Source: Alphaproteobacteria bacterium (GTDB lineage Bacteria > Pseudomonadota > Alphaproteobacteria > MPNO01 > UBA830). Taken from it: a stretch of 64,000 nucleotides of DNA. Under the pieces are notes generated by a model, which saw nothing but the letters and a program-made list of their open reading frames with translations, had not been told where the DNA came from and made no database searches. Position 1 is the first letter of the stretch. Each line of letters begins with the position of its first letter. The stretch is taken from NCBI GenBank assembly GCA_022822405.1, contig JAJEBT010000171.1, positions 1 to 64,000 on the forward strand. The letters run 5' to 3'. Below are positions 39,948 to 49,737 of the stretch, piece by piece. Made by a program: the position numbers and the translations under genes.

Positions 39948-41126
39948 TCAGACAACGCCCTTGTCACGAAGCGTCGCGATCTCGCCGGCGTCATGCCCGA
40001 GTTCTGCCAACACGTCATCTGTGTGCTCGCCAAGGAACGGCGCCAGATCAAGGGGCTGGTCTTCCCGGGATCCGTCGAACCGGACCGCGCGCCGGGCGAA
40101 TTTCTGGCGCCCCTTTCCGGGCTGTTCTACCTCGGCGAAGGTTCCGAGGTGCCGGACCTGGGGATCTCCGAACACGTCCTCCAGCGTGTTGATCGGCGCG
40201 TAGGGCACGTCATTCGCTTCCAGCCGTGGCGTCCAGTGATCCCGCGGCATGGTCTTCGCCATCGCCTTGAACTCTCCGTGGAGTTCAAGATAGTTGTCCA
40301 TCCTGAGCATGCGTTCGTGAAATCGGGGATCGTCACGTAAATGTTCGAGCCCGAAGGCGGCCGTGACGCCAAGCCAGAACTTCTCCGGCGAGGACAGGTG
40401 GACCGCGAGCAGCTTTCCGTCTTTGCAGGCCATTCCGTAAGACTGCGAGGCGCGGACGCGGGCGAGCGGCCCCTGCTCGATTCCCTGCAAGACCATGTTG
40501 GCGAACGGATCGGGGATGAACCAGATCGCGCTTTCGATCATGTTGACGTCGATTCGCCTTGGTGCCCCCCCGCGCTCGCGCTCGAACAGCGCGCCGAGAA
40601 TGCCATAGCAAGCGTTGATGCCGGTCATGTTGTCGGCGATCGTCGGTCCCGTGATCGTCGGATTCTCGGGATCAACAAACAGGCTGGTGATCCCTGACAG
40701 GGACTGCGCCACCGCGTCGTAGGCAGGGCGCTTGTCGTAGGGCCCGTCCTCTCCGAACCCGGTGATCGAGCAATAAATCAGATTCGGGCTTCGCGCGCGC
40801 AGGACATCGAGCGGCAGTCCGAGCCGTTCCATAACGCCGGGGCGGAAATTCTCAATCAGCACGTCCGCCCATTCGGCCAGCTGCAGCACGATCTCGCGCC
40901 CTTCGTCGCTCCGAAGGTCGAGCGTAATCGAGCGCTTGTTCCGGTTGTAGGCGGTAAACTGTCCTGAATATGTTCCACCGCGCCACGCCCGGAACATGTC
41001 TCCGCCATCGGGCTTCTCGACCTTGATGACGTCGGCGCCAAGATCACCCAGCATCTGCCCGCACAATGATCCCGTGATCATCGTCGTCAGTTCGAGGATG
41101 CGCACCCCTTCAAGCGGTCCCGGCAC
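39948..41126 (-). CDS. CaiB/BaiF CoA-transferase family protein
   Basis: PLEGVRILELTTMITGSLCGQMLGDLGADVIKVEKPDGGDMFR, ITLDLRSDEGREIVLQL, DVLIENFRPGVMERLGL. Confidence 0.95.
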   Translation of the reverse strand: MPGPLEGVRILELTTMITGSLCGQMLGDLGADVIKVEKPDGGDMFRAWRGGTYSGQFTAYNRNKRSITLDLRSDEGREIVLQLAEWADVLIENFRPGVMERLGLPLDVLRARSPNLIYCSITGFGEDGPYDKRPAYDAVAQSLSGITSLFVDPENPTITGPTIADNMTGINACYGILGALFERERGGAPRRIDVNMIESAIWFIPDPFANMVLQGIEQGPLARVRASQSYGMACKDGKLLAVHLSSPEKFWLGVTAAFGLEHLRDDPRFHERMLRMDNYLELHGEFKAMAKTMPRDHWTPRLEANDVPYAPINTLEDVFGDPQVRHLGTFAEVEQPGKGRQKFARRAVRFDGSREDQPLDLAPFLGEHTDDVLAELGHDAGEIATLRDKGVV

Positions 41127-41143
41127 CGTCTCCTGCTCCGCGC

Positions 41144-42184
41144 TCAGGACTGCTGCTGCTCGGCGGCAATCAGCTCGTCGAGCATATTCCGCGCCAGGAT
41201 ATTGGGCGCGTCGCCGTTGATGTCGATCTCGTGCGCCCCGTTCACGCTGCTGATGTTTCGCTGCTGCGCCTCAAGGATGACCTTGTCCTCGTCGAACACA
41301 TCCGTGAACTGGGTGCGGTAGATCTCGTCCCACTCCTCCGAATCTATCTTGAAATGCCGCGCATGGGCATAGAAATAATGGGTCGAGGTCTCCGTCTCCG
41401 GTGTCGGGACGTTCATGACCTTCATCTCGACTCCCCTGGCCTCGTCGGCCTCGCCGGGCGTGATGCCGGTGCCGACCTCGACTGATCCCGCGTCATTGAC
41501 GATATAGCATGGAAGGTCGGAGGTGGTAATCAGCCAACGGTCGACATTGCCCTCGAATCCCCCCGCCTTCTTGTAGAACGGCGCCGGCGGACGGTCGAGC
41601 ACCAGCCGGGTCATTACAGCGCGGCGGTCGAAGCGCTGCGTCTTGACCGGGAAATCCATAATGTCGAGATTGCCGATCGACGAGGTGTGGACATAGGACA
41701 GGTGCGTGATGTCGAACAGGTTGTCGGAAATCAGCAGGTAGTTTGCCTCCACATGCAGCGGCGTGCTGCCGCGGCCCGGGATCGTTTTCCATTCCGGGCT
41801 CTCGCACCACCACCAGTCGGGCAGCAGGGCTTCGTCGACCCGGTCGGGATCGCCCGGCCAGATCCACACCCATCCGTAGCGCCTGACCACCGGATAGGCG
41901 CGAACCTCGGCTCCCGGCGGAATCTTCGACTGCCCGGGCACCTTCACGCAGGTTCCCGACCGGTTGAATTCGAGCCCGTGATAGCCGCACTGGATGCGTT
42001 CGCCGACTACCGTTCCAAGCGACAGTGGCAGCGAGCGGTGACAGCACCGGTCCTCCAGAGCCGCGATTTCGCCATCTGCCATGCGGAAGAGAACGACGGG
42101 GTCGCCGAGAATCGTCCGCGCGAAGGGCTGATCGCCGATCTCGGCCTCCCAGGCGGCAACATACCAGGCGTTTCGCAGAAACAT
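41144..42184 (-). CDS. Rieske 2Fe-2S aromatic ring-hydroxylating oxygenase (VanA-like)
   Basis: Rieske motif CCHRSLPLSLGTVVGERIQCGYHG; mononuclear iron region SDNLFDITHLSYVH. Confidence 0.92.
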   Translation of the reverse strand: MFLRNAWYVAAWEAEIGDQPFARTILGDPVVLFRMADGEIAALEDRCCHRSLPLSLGTVVGERIQCGYHGLEFNRSGTCVKVPGQSKIPPGAEVRAYPVVRRYGWVWIWPGDPDRVDEALLPDWWWCESPEWKTIPGRGSTPLHVEANYLLISDNLFDITHLSYVHTSSIGNLDIMDFPVKTQRFDRRAVMTRLVLDRPPAPFYKKAGGFEGNVDRWLITTSDLPCYIVNDAGSVEVGTGITPGEADEARGVEMKVMNVPTPETETSTHYFYAHARHFKIDSEEWDEIYRTQFTDVFDEDKVILEAQQRNISSVNGAHEIDINGDAPNILARNMLDELIAAEQQQS

Positions 42185-42579
42185 GTTCCCTCCCCTTCAT
42201 CGAGTGGCCGGACTGACGCGCCCCTACCGCCAGAGCTGGCTGCGGTGTGCCCCCGACCCCGTTCCGAATCCGGCTATTCGCGGAATCGGCCCCTCGGACG
42301 GATACTCTCCGGACGGAACCATGCCAACAGCGACAGATGGCGGAAACCCTAGGATATCTGGCTTTCCGAAGTCAAGGCCGACGGCTTCCGTCACGTCGCG
42401 CAACATACCGGTCCCGTCGCGGGACAAGTCCGCGGACCGGCGGCTCCGACACGGACATCGGGTCATCGTGCACTGCACCCGGAAATTCGTTCGGATCGCC
42501 ACGGCGACGGCGCCTGGAGCATCATCTCCGAGGGCCTCCCACAACGCACGGGCGAGCCTGGACGCGTGGAGCCTGCACC

Positions 42580-43329
42580 CTATCCGAAGGCCGCGCCGCC
42601 ATTGACGTTGACATTCTCGCCGGTGATGAAGCCCGCGTCGTCGGACAGCAGCCAGATGGCAGTGGACGCCTGGTCCTCGGGCTGCGAAATCCGGCCGAGC
42701 GCGGCGCGCGCCGCCGCGCCCTTCTTCGCCTCGGCCGTGTAGTTGGACGTCATCGCCGTCTCGACAACACCGGGGCTCAAGGCGTTGACGCGGATGCCGT
42801 GGCGTCCCCAGGACTTTGCAAGGCAGCGAACAAGAATCAGGACACCGCCCTTCGATGTCGTGTAGGCAGGGCCTCCGCGTCCCTGTTCGCCGGTGCCGCC
42901 CATCAGCACGCCGCCCGACGCGGTCAGCACCATCGCGCCGCGGGTGCCGTGCTTGATCATCGTCTCGGCCACCGCCTTGGCCATGAGGAACGATCCGGTC
43001 ACGTTGATCGAGAGGATCCGGTTGAACTCTTCGGCGTCCGCTTCCTGCCAGTTGAGCTTCGAGTGCGCTGCAGCGAAATGGGCAAGGCCGTCGACGCCTC
43101 CGAACGCGGATACCGCCGCGGCGCTGGCGCGTGCCGCCGTTTCCGGCAGGGCGACATCGCCCGCGACCAGCCTGAGGCTGCCGGTCTCGCCGCCGTGCTC
43201 GGCCTCAAGAGCGTCGCGGCCGAGATCCACGGCAACCACGCGGTTGCCCTGTTCGAGAAGGCGCGTAGCGCAGGCGCGCCCGATTCCGCTCGCCGCGCCG
43301 GTTACGATGATGGTTCTGTCTGCAAGCAC
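42580..43329 (-). CDS. Short-chain dehydrogenase/reductase
   Basis: TIIVTGAASGIGRACATRLLEQG, YTTSKGGVLILVRCLAKSWGRHGIRVNALSPGVVET. Confidence 0.93.
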   Translation of the reverse strand: MLADRTIIVTGAASGIGRACATRLLEQGNRVVAVDLGRDALEAEHGGETGSLRLVAGDVALPETAARASAAAVSAFGGVDGLAHFAAAHSKLNWQEADAEEFNRILSINVTGSFLMAKAVAETMIKHGTRGAMVLTASGGVLMGGTGEQGRGGPAYTTSKGGVLILVRCLAKSWGRHGIRVNALSPGVVETAMTSNYTAEAKKGAAARAALGRISQPEDQASTAIWLLSDDAGFITGENVNVNGGAAFG

Positions 43330-43342
43330 GATGCTGCCTCCC

Positions 43343-44227
43343 TCAACTGTCCTTCGATAGTGTGACGATGGTGATTCCCGCGGTGATCAACACAATGCCC
43401 GCGCCCAGCGACCAGGTCAGGACCTCCCCGAGAAACAGGATGCTGATGACAAGCGCGAGCACCGGCACGCCGAGAAGGCCGACCGTCGAAACCGCTGACG
43501 GCAGGTTCCGTATCGCCGTGGTCACTCCCCAGTTGCCGAGGCCACTCGCGATCGCCCCGGAATAGAGATAGAGCCAGAAGACGGTCTCGGTCACCTCGAA
43601 ATCCGGCAGGCCCTCGAAGACCAGGGCCGAGCATGTCGCGACCGTGCAGGCAACCAGCAGGAAGAACGGGACCAGCTGCAGCGTATCCGAGACCTGGCGG
43701 TGAGCCCTGATATGGAGGATGACGCCCGACCACATGATCACACAGAACACGATCATGGCGTTGCCGACCAGGACATCGCGGTCCGACCAGTCGAGCTCCA
43801 GCGGGTTGAAAAGGACGAGAAATCCGGCGATCGCCGCCATGAGGCCGGTGAACCTTACGCCCGACAGGCGTTCGCCGAGGAACAGTACCGCGACCGGCGT
43901 CACGAAGATTGCCGTCGTGTAGCCGAGGATCGTGGCACGGCCGGCATGGATGAATTCCAGCGCACTCTGGAAGATCGAGGAGTAGACGCCGAACATGAAG
44001 CCGCCGACGCTGAGAATGATCGGGATGTCGGCGCGGTCCGGCAGGCGCAGCCGGCCCTGGAGCGCAAGCAGTGATGCAATGAAGAGGCCGCCGATGGCGA
44101 AGCGACCGGCCGTGAACCACAGCGGCGGGACATGATCGATCGCGAACTTGCCCGCGGTCCACAGCGTCCCGAAGCAGAATATGGTCAGCGCAAGCGCAAG
44201 CAGGCCCAGCCTGCGATTCTCCGGCAC
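43343..44227 (-). CDS. DMT-family (EamA) transporter
   Basis: Multi-TM protein with repeated EamA-like halves; LFLGERLSGVRFTGLMAAIAGFLVLF. Confidence 0.88.
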   Translation of the reverse strand: MPENRRLGLLALALTIFCFGTLWTAGKFAIDHVPPLWFTAGRFAIGGLFIASLLALQGRLRLPDRADIPIILSVGGFMFGVYSSIFQSALEFIHAGRATILGYTTAIFVTPVAVLFLGERLSGVRFTGLMAAIAGFLVLFNPLELDWSDRDVLVGNAMIVFCVIMWSGVILHIRAHRQVSDTLQLVPFFLLVACTVATCSALVFEGLPDFEVTETVFWLYLYSGAIASGLGNWGVTTAIRNLPSAVSTVGLLGVPVLALVISILFLGEVLTWSLGAGIVLITAGITIVTLSKDS

Positions 44228-44289
44228 CAGCCTTCACCTGCCGCGACGGCGTCCGGATCGGCGGCCGCGCCGCGGCGCCGGCCCGCGTG

Positions 44290-45564
44290 CTAGTTGATGT
44301 AACGGGTCAGGAACAGCGAGAGTTCCGGAACATAGGTCACGATCAGCAGCGCGATGATGTTGATGAAGATGAACGGGATCAGCCCCGGATAGATGCTAGA
44401 GAGCGGCGCCTTGAAGAGTGCCTGCGTCACGAAGATGTTCAGCCCGAACGGCGGCGTGAACATGCCGATTGCGAGATTCACGGTCATGATGATCCCGAAG
44501 TGGATCAGGTCGACCCCCATGGCCGCCGCGATCGGCGCGAGAAGCGGCGTCAGCACGAGAATGGCCGAGCCGGGATCAAGCAGGCAGCCCACGAACAGCA
44601 GGAAGACGTTGATGACGAGGAGGACCATCCAGGGTTCGAGATTCATGTCCTGGATCGCGGCGACGGCGCTCTGCGGAATACCGCTGATGGTCAGAAGCTG
44701 GGAGAACACGCCGGCGGCGGCAACGATGATCAGGACCTGGGCCGTCAGGTACATGGAATTGACCGAGACGTCCCAGATGCCCTTCCAGTCGATATCGCCG
44801 TAGATGAAGCGGGTCACGATGATTGCGTAGACGCAGGCGATGCCCGCCGACTCGGTGGGCGAAAAGATGCCGGCGTAGATGCCGCCGAGAATGATGATTG
44901 GCGTGCCGAGCGCCCAGATGCCGTCCTTGCTGGCGCGAAGAAATTCGCCGAAAGAGAAGCCCGCAGCCTCGCGGATGTTCCTCCTGAGCGCAAAGGCGTA
45001 GATATAGGCCGCCATGAGCGCCGCCATGATGAGGCCCGGAATGATTCCAGCGATGAACAGCAGGGCCACCGACTGCTCGGCCGACGCGCCGTAGAGGATC
45101 ATGCCGATCGACGGTGGGATGACGATGGCGATGGCGCCCGAAGAGGCGAGAAGTCCGCTCGAGAATTTCTCGTCGTATCCGGCCTCGCGGAGCGGCCCGT
45201 ATAGCAGCCGCCCGACGGCGGCCACCGTTGCCGGGCTCGAGCCCGAGATCGCGCCGAAGACGGTGCAGGTGCCGACCGTGGTAAGCGCGAGGCTTCCCCG
45301 CACACCGCCAATGATCGAGAGCACCCAGGCGACGATCCGCTTCGAGATTCCGCCGTGGCCCATCAGTTCTCCGGCGAAGATGAAGAACGGCACTGCCATC
45401 AGCGCGAACTTGTCAACGCTTCCAAACATGTTGATGTGCACCGCCATGGGCGGCACCGGCGCGAAAATCAGGAGAATGATCGCCGACGTCGCCAGCAGGA
45501 TCACGAAGATGGGGAATCCCAGCAACAACAGGATTACCGGGACGACCGCCATTACCCATTCCAT
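44290..45564 (-). CDS. TRAP transporter large permease (DctM family)
   Basis: MAVPFFIFAGELMGHGGISKRIV, SGSSPATVAAVGRLLYGPLREAGYDEKFSSGLLASSGAIAIVIPPSIGMILYG, FSPTESAGIACVYA. Confidence 0.93.
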   Translation of the reverse strand: MEWVMAVVPVILLLLGFPIFVILLATSAIILLIFAPVPPMAVHINMFGSVDKFALMAVPFFIFAGELMGHGGISKRIVAWVLSIIGGVRGSLALTTVGTCTVFGAISGSSPATVAAVGRLLYGPLREAGYDEKFSSGLLASSGAIAIVIPPSIGMILYGASAEQSVALLFIAGIIPGLIMAALMAAYIYAFALRRNIREAAGFSFGEFLRASKDGIWALGTPIIILGGIYAGIFSPTESAGIACVYAIIVTRFIYGDIDWKGIWDVSVNSMYLTAQVLIIVAAAGVFSQLLTISGIPQSAVAAIQDMNLEPWMVLLVINVFLLFVGCLLDPGSAILVLTPLLAPIAAAMGVDLIHFGIIMTVNLAIGMFTPPFGLNIFVTQALFKAPLSSIYPGLIPFIFINIIALLIVTYVPELSLFLTRYIN

Positions 45565-45600
45565 GAAAACTCTCCCTGTGGCCCGATGTCGGCGGCCGGC

Positions 45601-46173
45601 CTACTTCTCCGACAGCCCGGCAGGTGCGTCGATATCGCCGCCATATTCCTCGACGATCTCATCGACCTCGCTCGCCAGAGTGCCCGTGATATGCGATCTG
45701 AAACGCACCACGATGGCCACGAAAATGAGGACGAAGCCCAACAACAGGGCAAAGTGCGGAATCACCATTGGAATCTCGGCAACCACGCTGCGCTGATCGT
45801 TGTTCCACATCAGCTCGACGACCGTCCAGTTCTGCGGAACAACGAAGACGCAGACGGCGAGGATCGCCATGGTGGCGACGAAGTTGATGATCTCTTTCCA
45901 CGGCGACGGCAGCATGATCGAAAAGAAGTCCATCTTCAGATGCTGCCCCTCGAACGACACCAGGACAGCGCCGATGAACACGGTCCAGACCATGATGTAG
46001 ATCATGATCTCCTCTGCCCAGATGATCGGTTCAAGAAAGACATAGCGCCCGATCACGTTCGCAAAATTGATCGCGATGCCGAAGAGGATGACCAAGCCGA
46101 TAATCACCCTCGGCACGGTCACGATCGTGAACCAGATCGGTGTGGGAACACCGCTGTTTTCCCTTGCAGACAT
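45601..46173 (-). CDS. TRAP transporter small permease (DctQ family)
   Basis: VIGRYVFLEPIIWAEEIMIYIMVWTVFIGAVLVSFEGQHLKMD; upstream of dctM. Confidence 0.88.
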   Translation of the reverse strand: MSARENSGVPTPIWFTIVTVPRVIIGLVILFGIAINFANVIGRYVFLEPIIWAEEIMIYIMVWTVFIGAVLVSFEGQHLKMDFFSIMLPSPWKEIINFVATMAILAVCVFVVPQNWTVVELMWNNDQRSVVAEIPMVIPHFALLLGFVLIFVAIVVRFRSHITGTLASEVDEIVEEYGGDIDAPAGLSEK

Positions 46174-46354
46174 CTTCGCTCCTCGGCTTTGGCGCAGTTG
46201 CCCCGACCGGCCTCTGCGTCGATCCGCGGCCGGAATTCGGTTTGCATAGCCGCCCCGAACCTCCCGGGATACCCCTTACGGCGCTTGCCGCTGGTTGCCG
46301 GTCGGTCTTGTCTATAGCAAAAACCCGCCCACCATCCAAACAACTGTCCTGCGG

Positions 46355-46642
46355 CTACCCGAAGGTCTCCGCTGTTTCGGCAAGCTGACGGCGAAGCCGC
46401 GCCGTCTCCGGCCCGTCGACGGCGAGGGTCGCGGGATCGATCGCCACGCCGTACAGCGTTCGCGCCGCTTCGTGCGTGACGTACCCCTGCCGGACATCCT
46501 CGCGGACTTTGTCGACCGGCCGCTCCCAAGCGGGACCGAAGCCACCGCCGCCACCGCCGACATCACGGAGGACCAGCGCCAGCAGTTCCTCATCGCCGCA
46601 AGCTGTCCCTGCTGCGGTGCGGGCGGGTTGTCGCTCAGCCTG
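46355..46642 (-). pseudogene. Relic of a HyuB C-terminus
   Basis: Minus-strand frame with no ATG start reads ...VGGGGGGFGPAWERPVDKVREDVRQGYVTHEAARTLYGVAIDPATLAVDGPETARLRRQLAETAETFG*, matching the HyuB tail pattern GGGGxGxxxERxxxxVxxDVxxxxVxxxxAxxxYGVxxD. Not in the supplied ORF list. Confidence 0.7.
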
Positions 46643-46838
46643 TCACTGAAGCCCGGCGCCGCGGTTCACTTCTGACCGGCAGACGGCCCGGATCCCCGGA
46701 CGAGACGCATGCCGTCGAGTCCGCTGGCCTGCAGATCGCCGACCGGAGCCCCGAAAAACTTGCAGCGCATGTTGGCCGGCGGCGAATCCGGACGTATCAT
46801 TGACGGCACGACTGACAACCCGCCATGGAGACCGTGAC

Positions 46839-47552
46839 ATGCCGCATCCTTTTGAAATGCCCCGCAACTACATCGACCGCATCGTTGCGCGTCAGGGCCG
46901 CGAGCACACCTGCGAGACCTTCGACACCGAGAAGACCGCGCTCGTGGTTGTCGACATGCAGAACTATTTCATGGACGAGAGCCAGCAGGCCGGCTGCCCG
47001 GTCGGCCAGACCATTGTCGACAATGTCAACAGGATCGCCGATACCGTGCGGCGCACTGGTGGAATCGTCATCTGGATACAGAATCTGGCGCCGGCCGACA
47101 CACCGGTCTCGTGGAAGACCGCACACGAGCGCAATCTCCCGGAGAAGGGCGACATCCGCATCAGCTCCATGACCCGCGGCGCCTGGCCGTTCGAACTCTG
47201 GCCGACGCTCGACGTGCAGGAGGAAGATCACCGCGTCATCAAGCGGCGCTACAGCGCCTTCATCCAGGGCTCGTCCGACATCGAGCTCGTGCTCAGGGAT
47301 CATGGCATCGAGAACGTCCTGATCTGCGGCGTCGCAACAAACGTGTGCTGCGAATCCACCGCCCGCGACGCGATGATGCTCAACTACCGCACGCTCATGG
47401 TGTCGGACGGCTGCGCCACGGCAACCGATGAGGAACACGCCAACGCGCTGAAGGCGTTCTACCTGCATTTCGGAGACGTGCAGGCAACCGACGAGCTGTG
47501 TGCGCGGCTTGAGGCTTCCGATCGGCGCAACGCGCCGGCGGCGGCCGAATGA
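46839..47552 (+). CDS. Isochorismatase-family cysteine hydrolase
   Basis: EKTALVVVDMQNYFMDE, VIKRRYSAFIQGSSDIELVLRDHGIENVLICGVATNVCCESTARDAMMLNY. Confidence 0.93.
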   Translation: MPHPFEMPRNYIDRIVARQGREHTCETFDTEKTALVVVDMQNYFMDESQQAGCPVGQTIVDNVNRIADTVRRTGGIVIWIQNLAPADTPVSWKTAHERNLPEKGDIRISSMTRGAWPFELWPTLDVQEEDHRVIKRRYSAFIQGSSDIELVLRDHGIENVLICGVATNVCCESTARDAMMLNYRTLMVSDGCATATDEEHANALKAFYLHFGDVQATDELCARLEASDRRNAPAAAE

Positions 47553-47579
47553 CGTCAGTCACGGGGAAGGAGCCGCGAC

Positions 47580-48779
47580 ATGGCCGGACCGATAGTTCGA
47601 GAGGCACCCAAGGGCAAGACCGTCATCCGCAACATCGGCCTGATGCTCTCGGGGGCGCTTGAGAATCCCGTCCTCGACGCGGACACCCTGGTCGCCATAG
47701 ACGGCCGGATCTCGGACTTCGGCAAGACCGCCGATGTCGATCAGGAAGGCGCGGACCTCACCATCGATGCCCATGGCGTCACGCTCTGCCCTGGCCTGAT
47801 CGACAGCCATGTCCATCCGGTGTTCGGGGACTGGACGCCCCGCCAGGGCCAGCTCAACTGGATAGACTCCTCGATGCATGGCGGGGTCACGACGATGATA
47901 TCCGCTGGCGAGGTCCATCTGCCGGGCCGCCCGAAGGATCCGAAAGGCGTGGTCGCGCTCGGCATCACCGCGCAGCGCGCGTTCTCGGCATTTCCGCCGG
48001 GCGGCGTGAAGGTCCATGCCGGAGCACCCATTCTCGAGACCGGAATGGTCGAGGAGGATTTCAAGGAACTCGCGGAGGCCGGCGTCAGGCTCCTCGGCGA
48101 AATCGGGCTCGGCGGCGTCAAGGCCGGAACCGAGGCCCGTCAGATGGTGGACTGGGCTCGCAAGTACGGGATCCAGTCGACGATACACACCGGTGGCCCG
48201 TCAATTCCGGGCTCCGGCCTGATCGACAAGGATGTAGTCCTCGAGGCTGGCGCCGACATCATCGGACACATCAACGGCGGCCACACCTCGCTCCCCCTCG
48301 ACCAGATTCGTTGCCTGTGCGAGGACTGCCGGGCCGGCATCGAGATCGTCCACAACGGCAACGCGACGGCAGCGCTGTTCGCGCTCCGCACGGCGACCGA
48401 ACTCGGCCAGCTCGAACGCGTAATCCTCGGCACCGACGGTCCAGCCGGTTCCGGAGTTCAGCCGCTCGGAATATTGCGGATGATCGCCATCCTGTCTTCG
48501 CTCGGGGAGGTGGCCGCCGAGACGGTCTTCTGCTTCGCAACCGGAAACACGGCCAGGGTACGTGATCTCGATTGCGGGCTGATCGAGCAGGGACGTGCGG
48601 CCGACTTCGTGTTCCTCGACCGTGCCCAGCACACTGCCGGAAAGGACTTGCTGGAGAGCGTCCGCATGGGGGACATCCCTGGCGTGGGAATGGTAGTCAT
48701 CGACGGCAAGGTGGCGAGCGGAAGAAGTCGCAACACGCCGCCGGCAGAGCGCTTACCCGAGATCGTCCAAGCCGACTGA
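47580..48779 (+). CDS. Enamidase-like amidohydrolase
   Basis: GVTLCPGLIDSHVHPVFGDWTPRQGQLNWIDSSMHGGVTTMISAGEVHLPGRPKD, TGGPSIPGSG, GHINGGHTSL, GTDGPAGSGVQPLGILRMI; resembles the nicotinate-pathway enamidase, 28 bp after the cysteine hydrolase. Confidence 0.8.
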   Translation: MAGPIVREAPKGKTVIRNIGLMLSGALENPVLDADTLVAIDGRISDFGKTADVDQEGADLTIDAHGVTLCPGLIDSHVHPVFGDWTPRQGQLNWIDSSMHGGVTTMISAGEVHLPGRPKDPKGVVALGITAQRAFSAFPPGGVKVHAGAPILETGMVEEDFKELAEAGVRLLGEIGLGGVKAGTEARQMVDWARKYGIQSTIHTGGPSIPGSGLIDKDVVLEAGADIIGHINGGHTSLPLDQIRCLCEDCRAGIEIVHNGNATAALFALRTATELGQLERVILGTDGPAGSGVQPLGILRMIAILSSLGEVAAETVFCFATGNTARVRDLDCGLIEQGRAADFVFLDRAQHTAGKDLLESVRMGDIPGVGMVVIDGKVASGRSRNTPPAERLPEIVQAD

Positions 48780-48847
48780 GCCATCTCGACACGGCAATGC
48801 GGACTCCTGTACTCCGGCGCAGAGCATCCGGGAGGTCAGGCTCCCGG

Positions 48848-49432
48848 TCAGCGCAGCCCGTCCTCGCCTTTCGCCTCGCTCGTGGTCAGACCTCCGACCC
48901 GGGGGAACGGCCGCCCCGAATCTGTGACCGAGACGGCGACCAGAATTTCGCCCGCACGCGGCGCGTCCGGCATCCGCACCTCGATCCCGTCGAAGTGGCT
49001 GCGCACGTAGGCGGCGTCCTTGTGCCCGAGCGGAATGTCGATCGCGGTGCCGGGGCCTCCGAGCTTCTTCACTGAAGGGACCAGCGCGGCACCCTTCTCC
49101 ACCGCCTTGCGAAGCGGCGCCCCCAGCTTCGGATGGAGAATGGCGGCTGCGTGCTCCCATTCTCCGCCTTCGCCGACGACGGCCGCCTTGCCATAGCTCT
49201 CGGCCTCACCCGGCTCGATTCCGAGCGCCTCGACACACATCCGTCCGAGCATGTCGCCGAGTTCCGCGCCGATGTCCATCAGTTCGCCGAGGTCGTCCTC
49301 GTAACGGCCGACGAACGGGTTGGCAATCACGGCAAGCGCCGCAGCCTTGCGGGTCGGAGGATCGACCGCCCTGCCCAGATCCTGCCGTGTTTCCTCGACG
49401 ATGACCGATGTCTTGCGGATTTGTGCCTTCAT
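48848..49432 (-). CDS. Amino acid synthesis family protein (PF06684/DUF1185), paralogue 1
   Basis: AALAVIANPFVGRYEDDLGELMDIGAELGDMLG, SYGKAAVVGEGGEWEHAAAILHPKLGAPLRKAVEKGAALVPSVKKLGGPGTAIDIPLGHKDAAYVRSHFD. Confidence 0.85.
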   Translation of the reverse strand: MKAQIRKTSVIVEETRQDLGRAVDPPTRKAAALAVIANPFVGRYEDDLGELMDIGAELGDMLGRMCVEALGIEPGEAESYGKAAVVGEGGEWEHAAAILHPKLGAPLRKAVEKGAALVPSVKKLGGPGTAIDIPLGHKDAAYVRSHFDGIEVRMPDAPRAGEILVAVSVTDSGRPFPRVGGLTTSEAKGEDGLR

Positions 49433-49737
49433 GACGAGTCCTGCCAAACTGGTCTCAATGTCCGGTGCGAGGGATCATAGTCGTGACCAGGACAACCCTT
49501 GTCAACAATCCACACCGGCGCACCGGCGACAGCCCGGGCCAAATAATCCGGCCCTCCATCATCGACGATTCCGCAACGCCGGAGCATCCCGACCTGCTTC
49601 CTTCGGCCAGACCAGAGTCTGGCCGACACCTTGCGATGCCGCTGCCGGCGGGTTATGGTGAGTTCGTTCAGACGAGGCGGAATGTCCGCCCTCCGGTCCC
49701 GCTATCTGCTCCACAACTCACCAAGAGAGGCGCCGGA

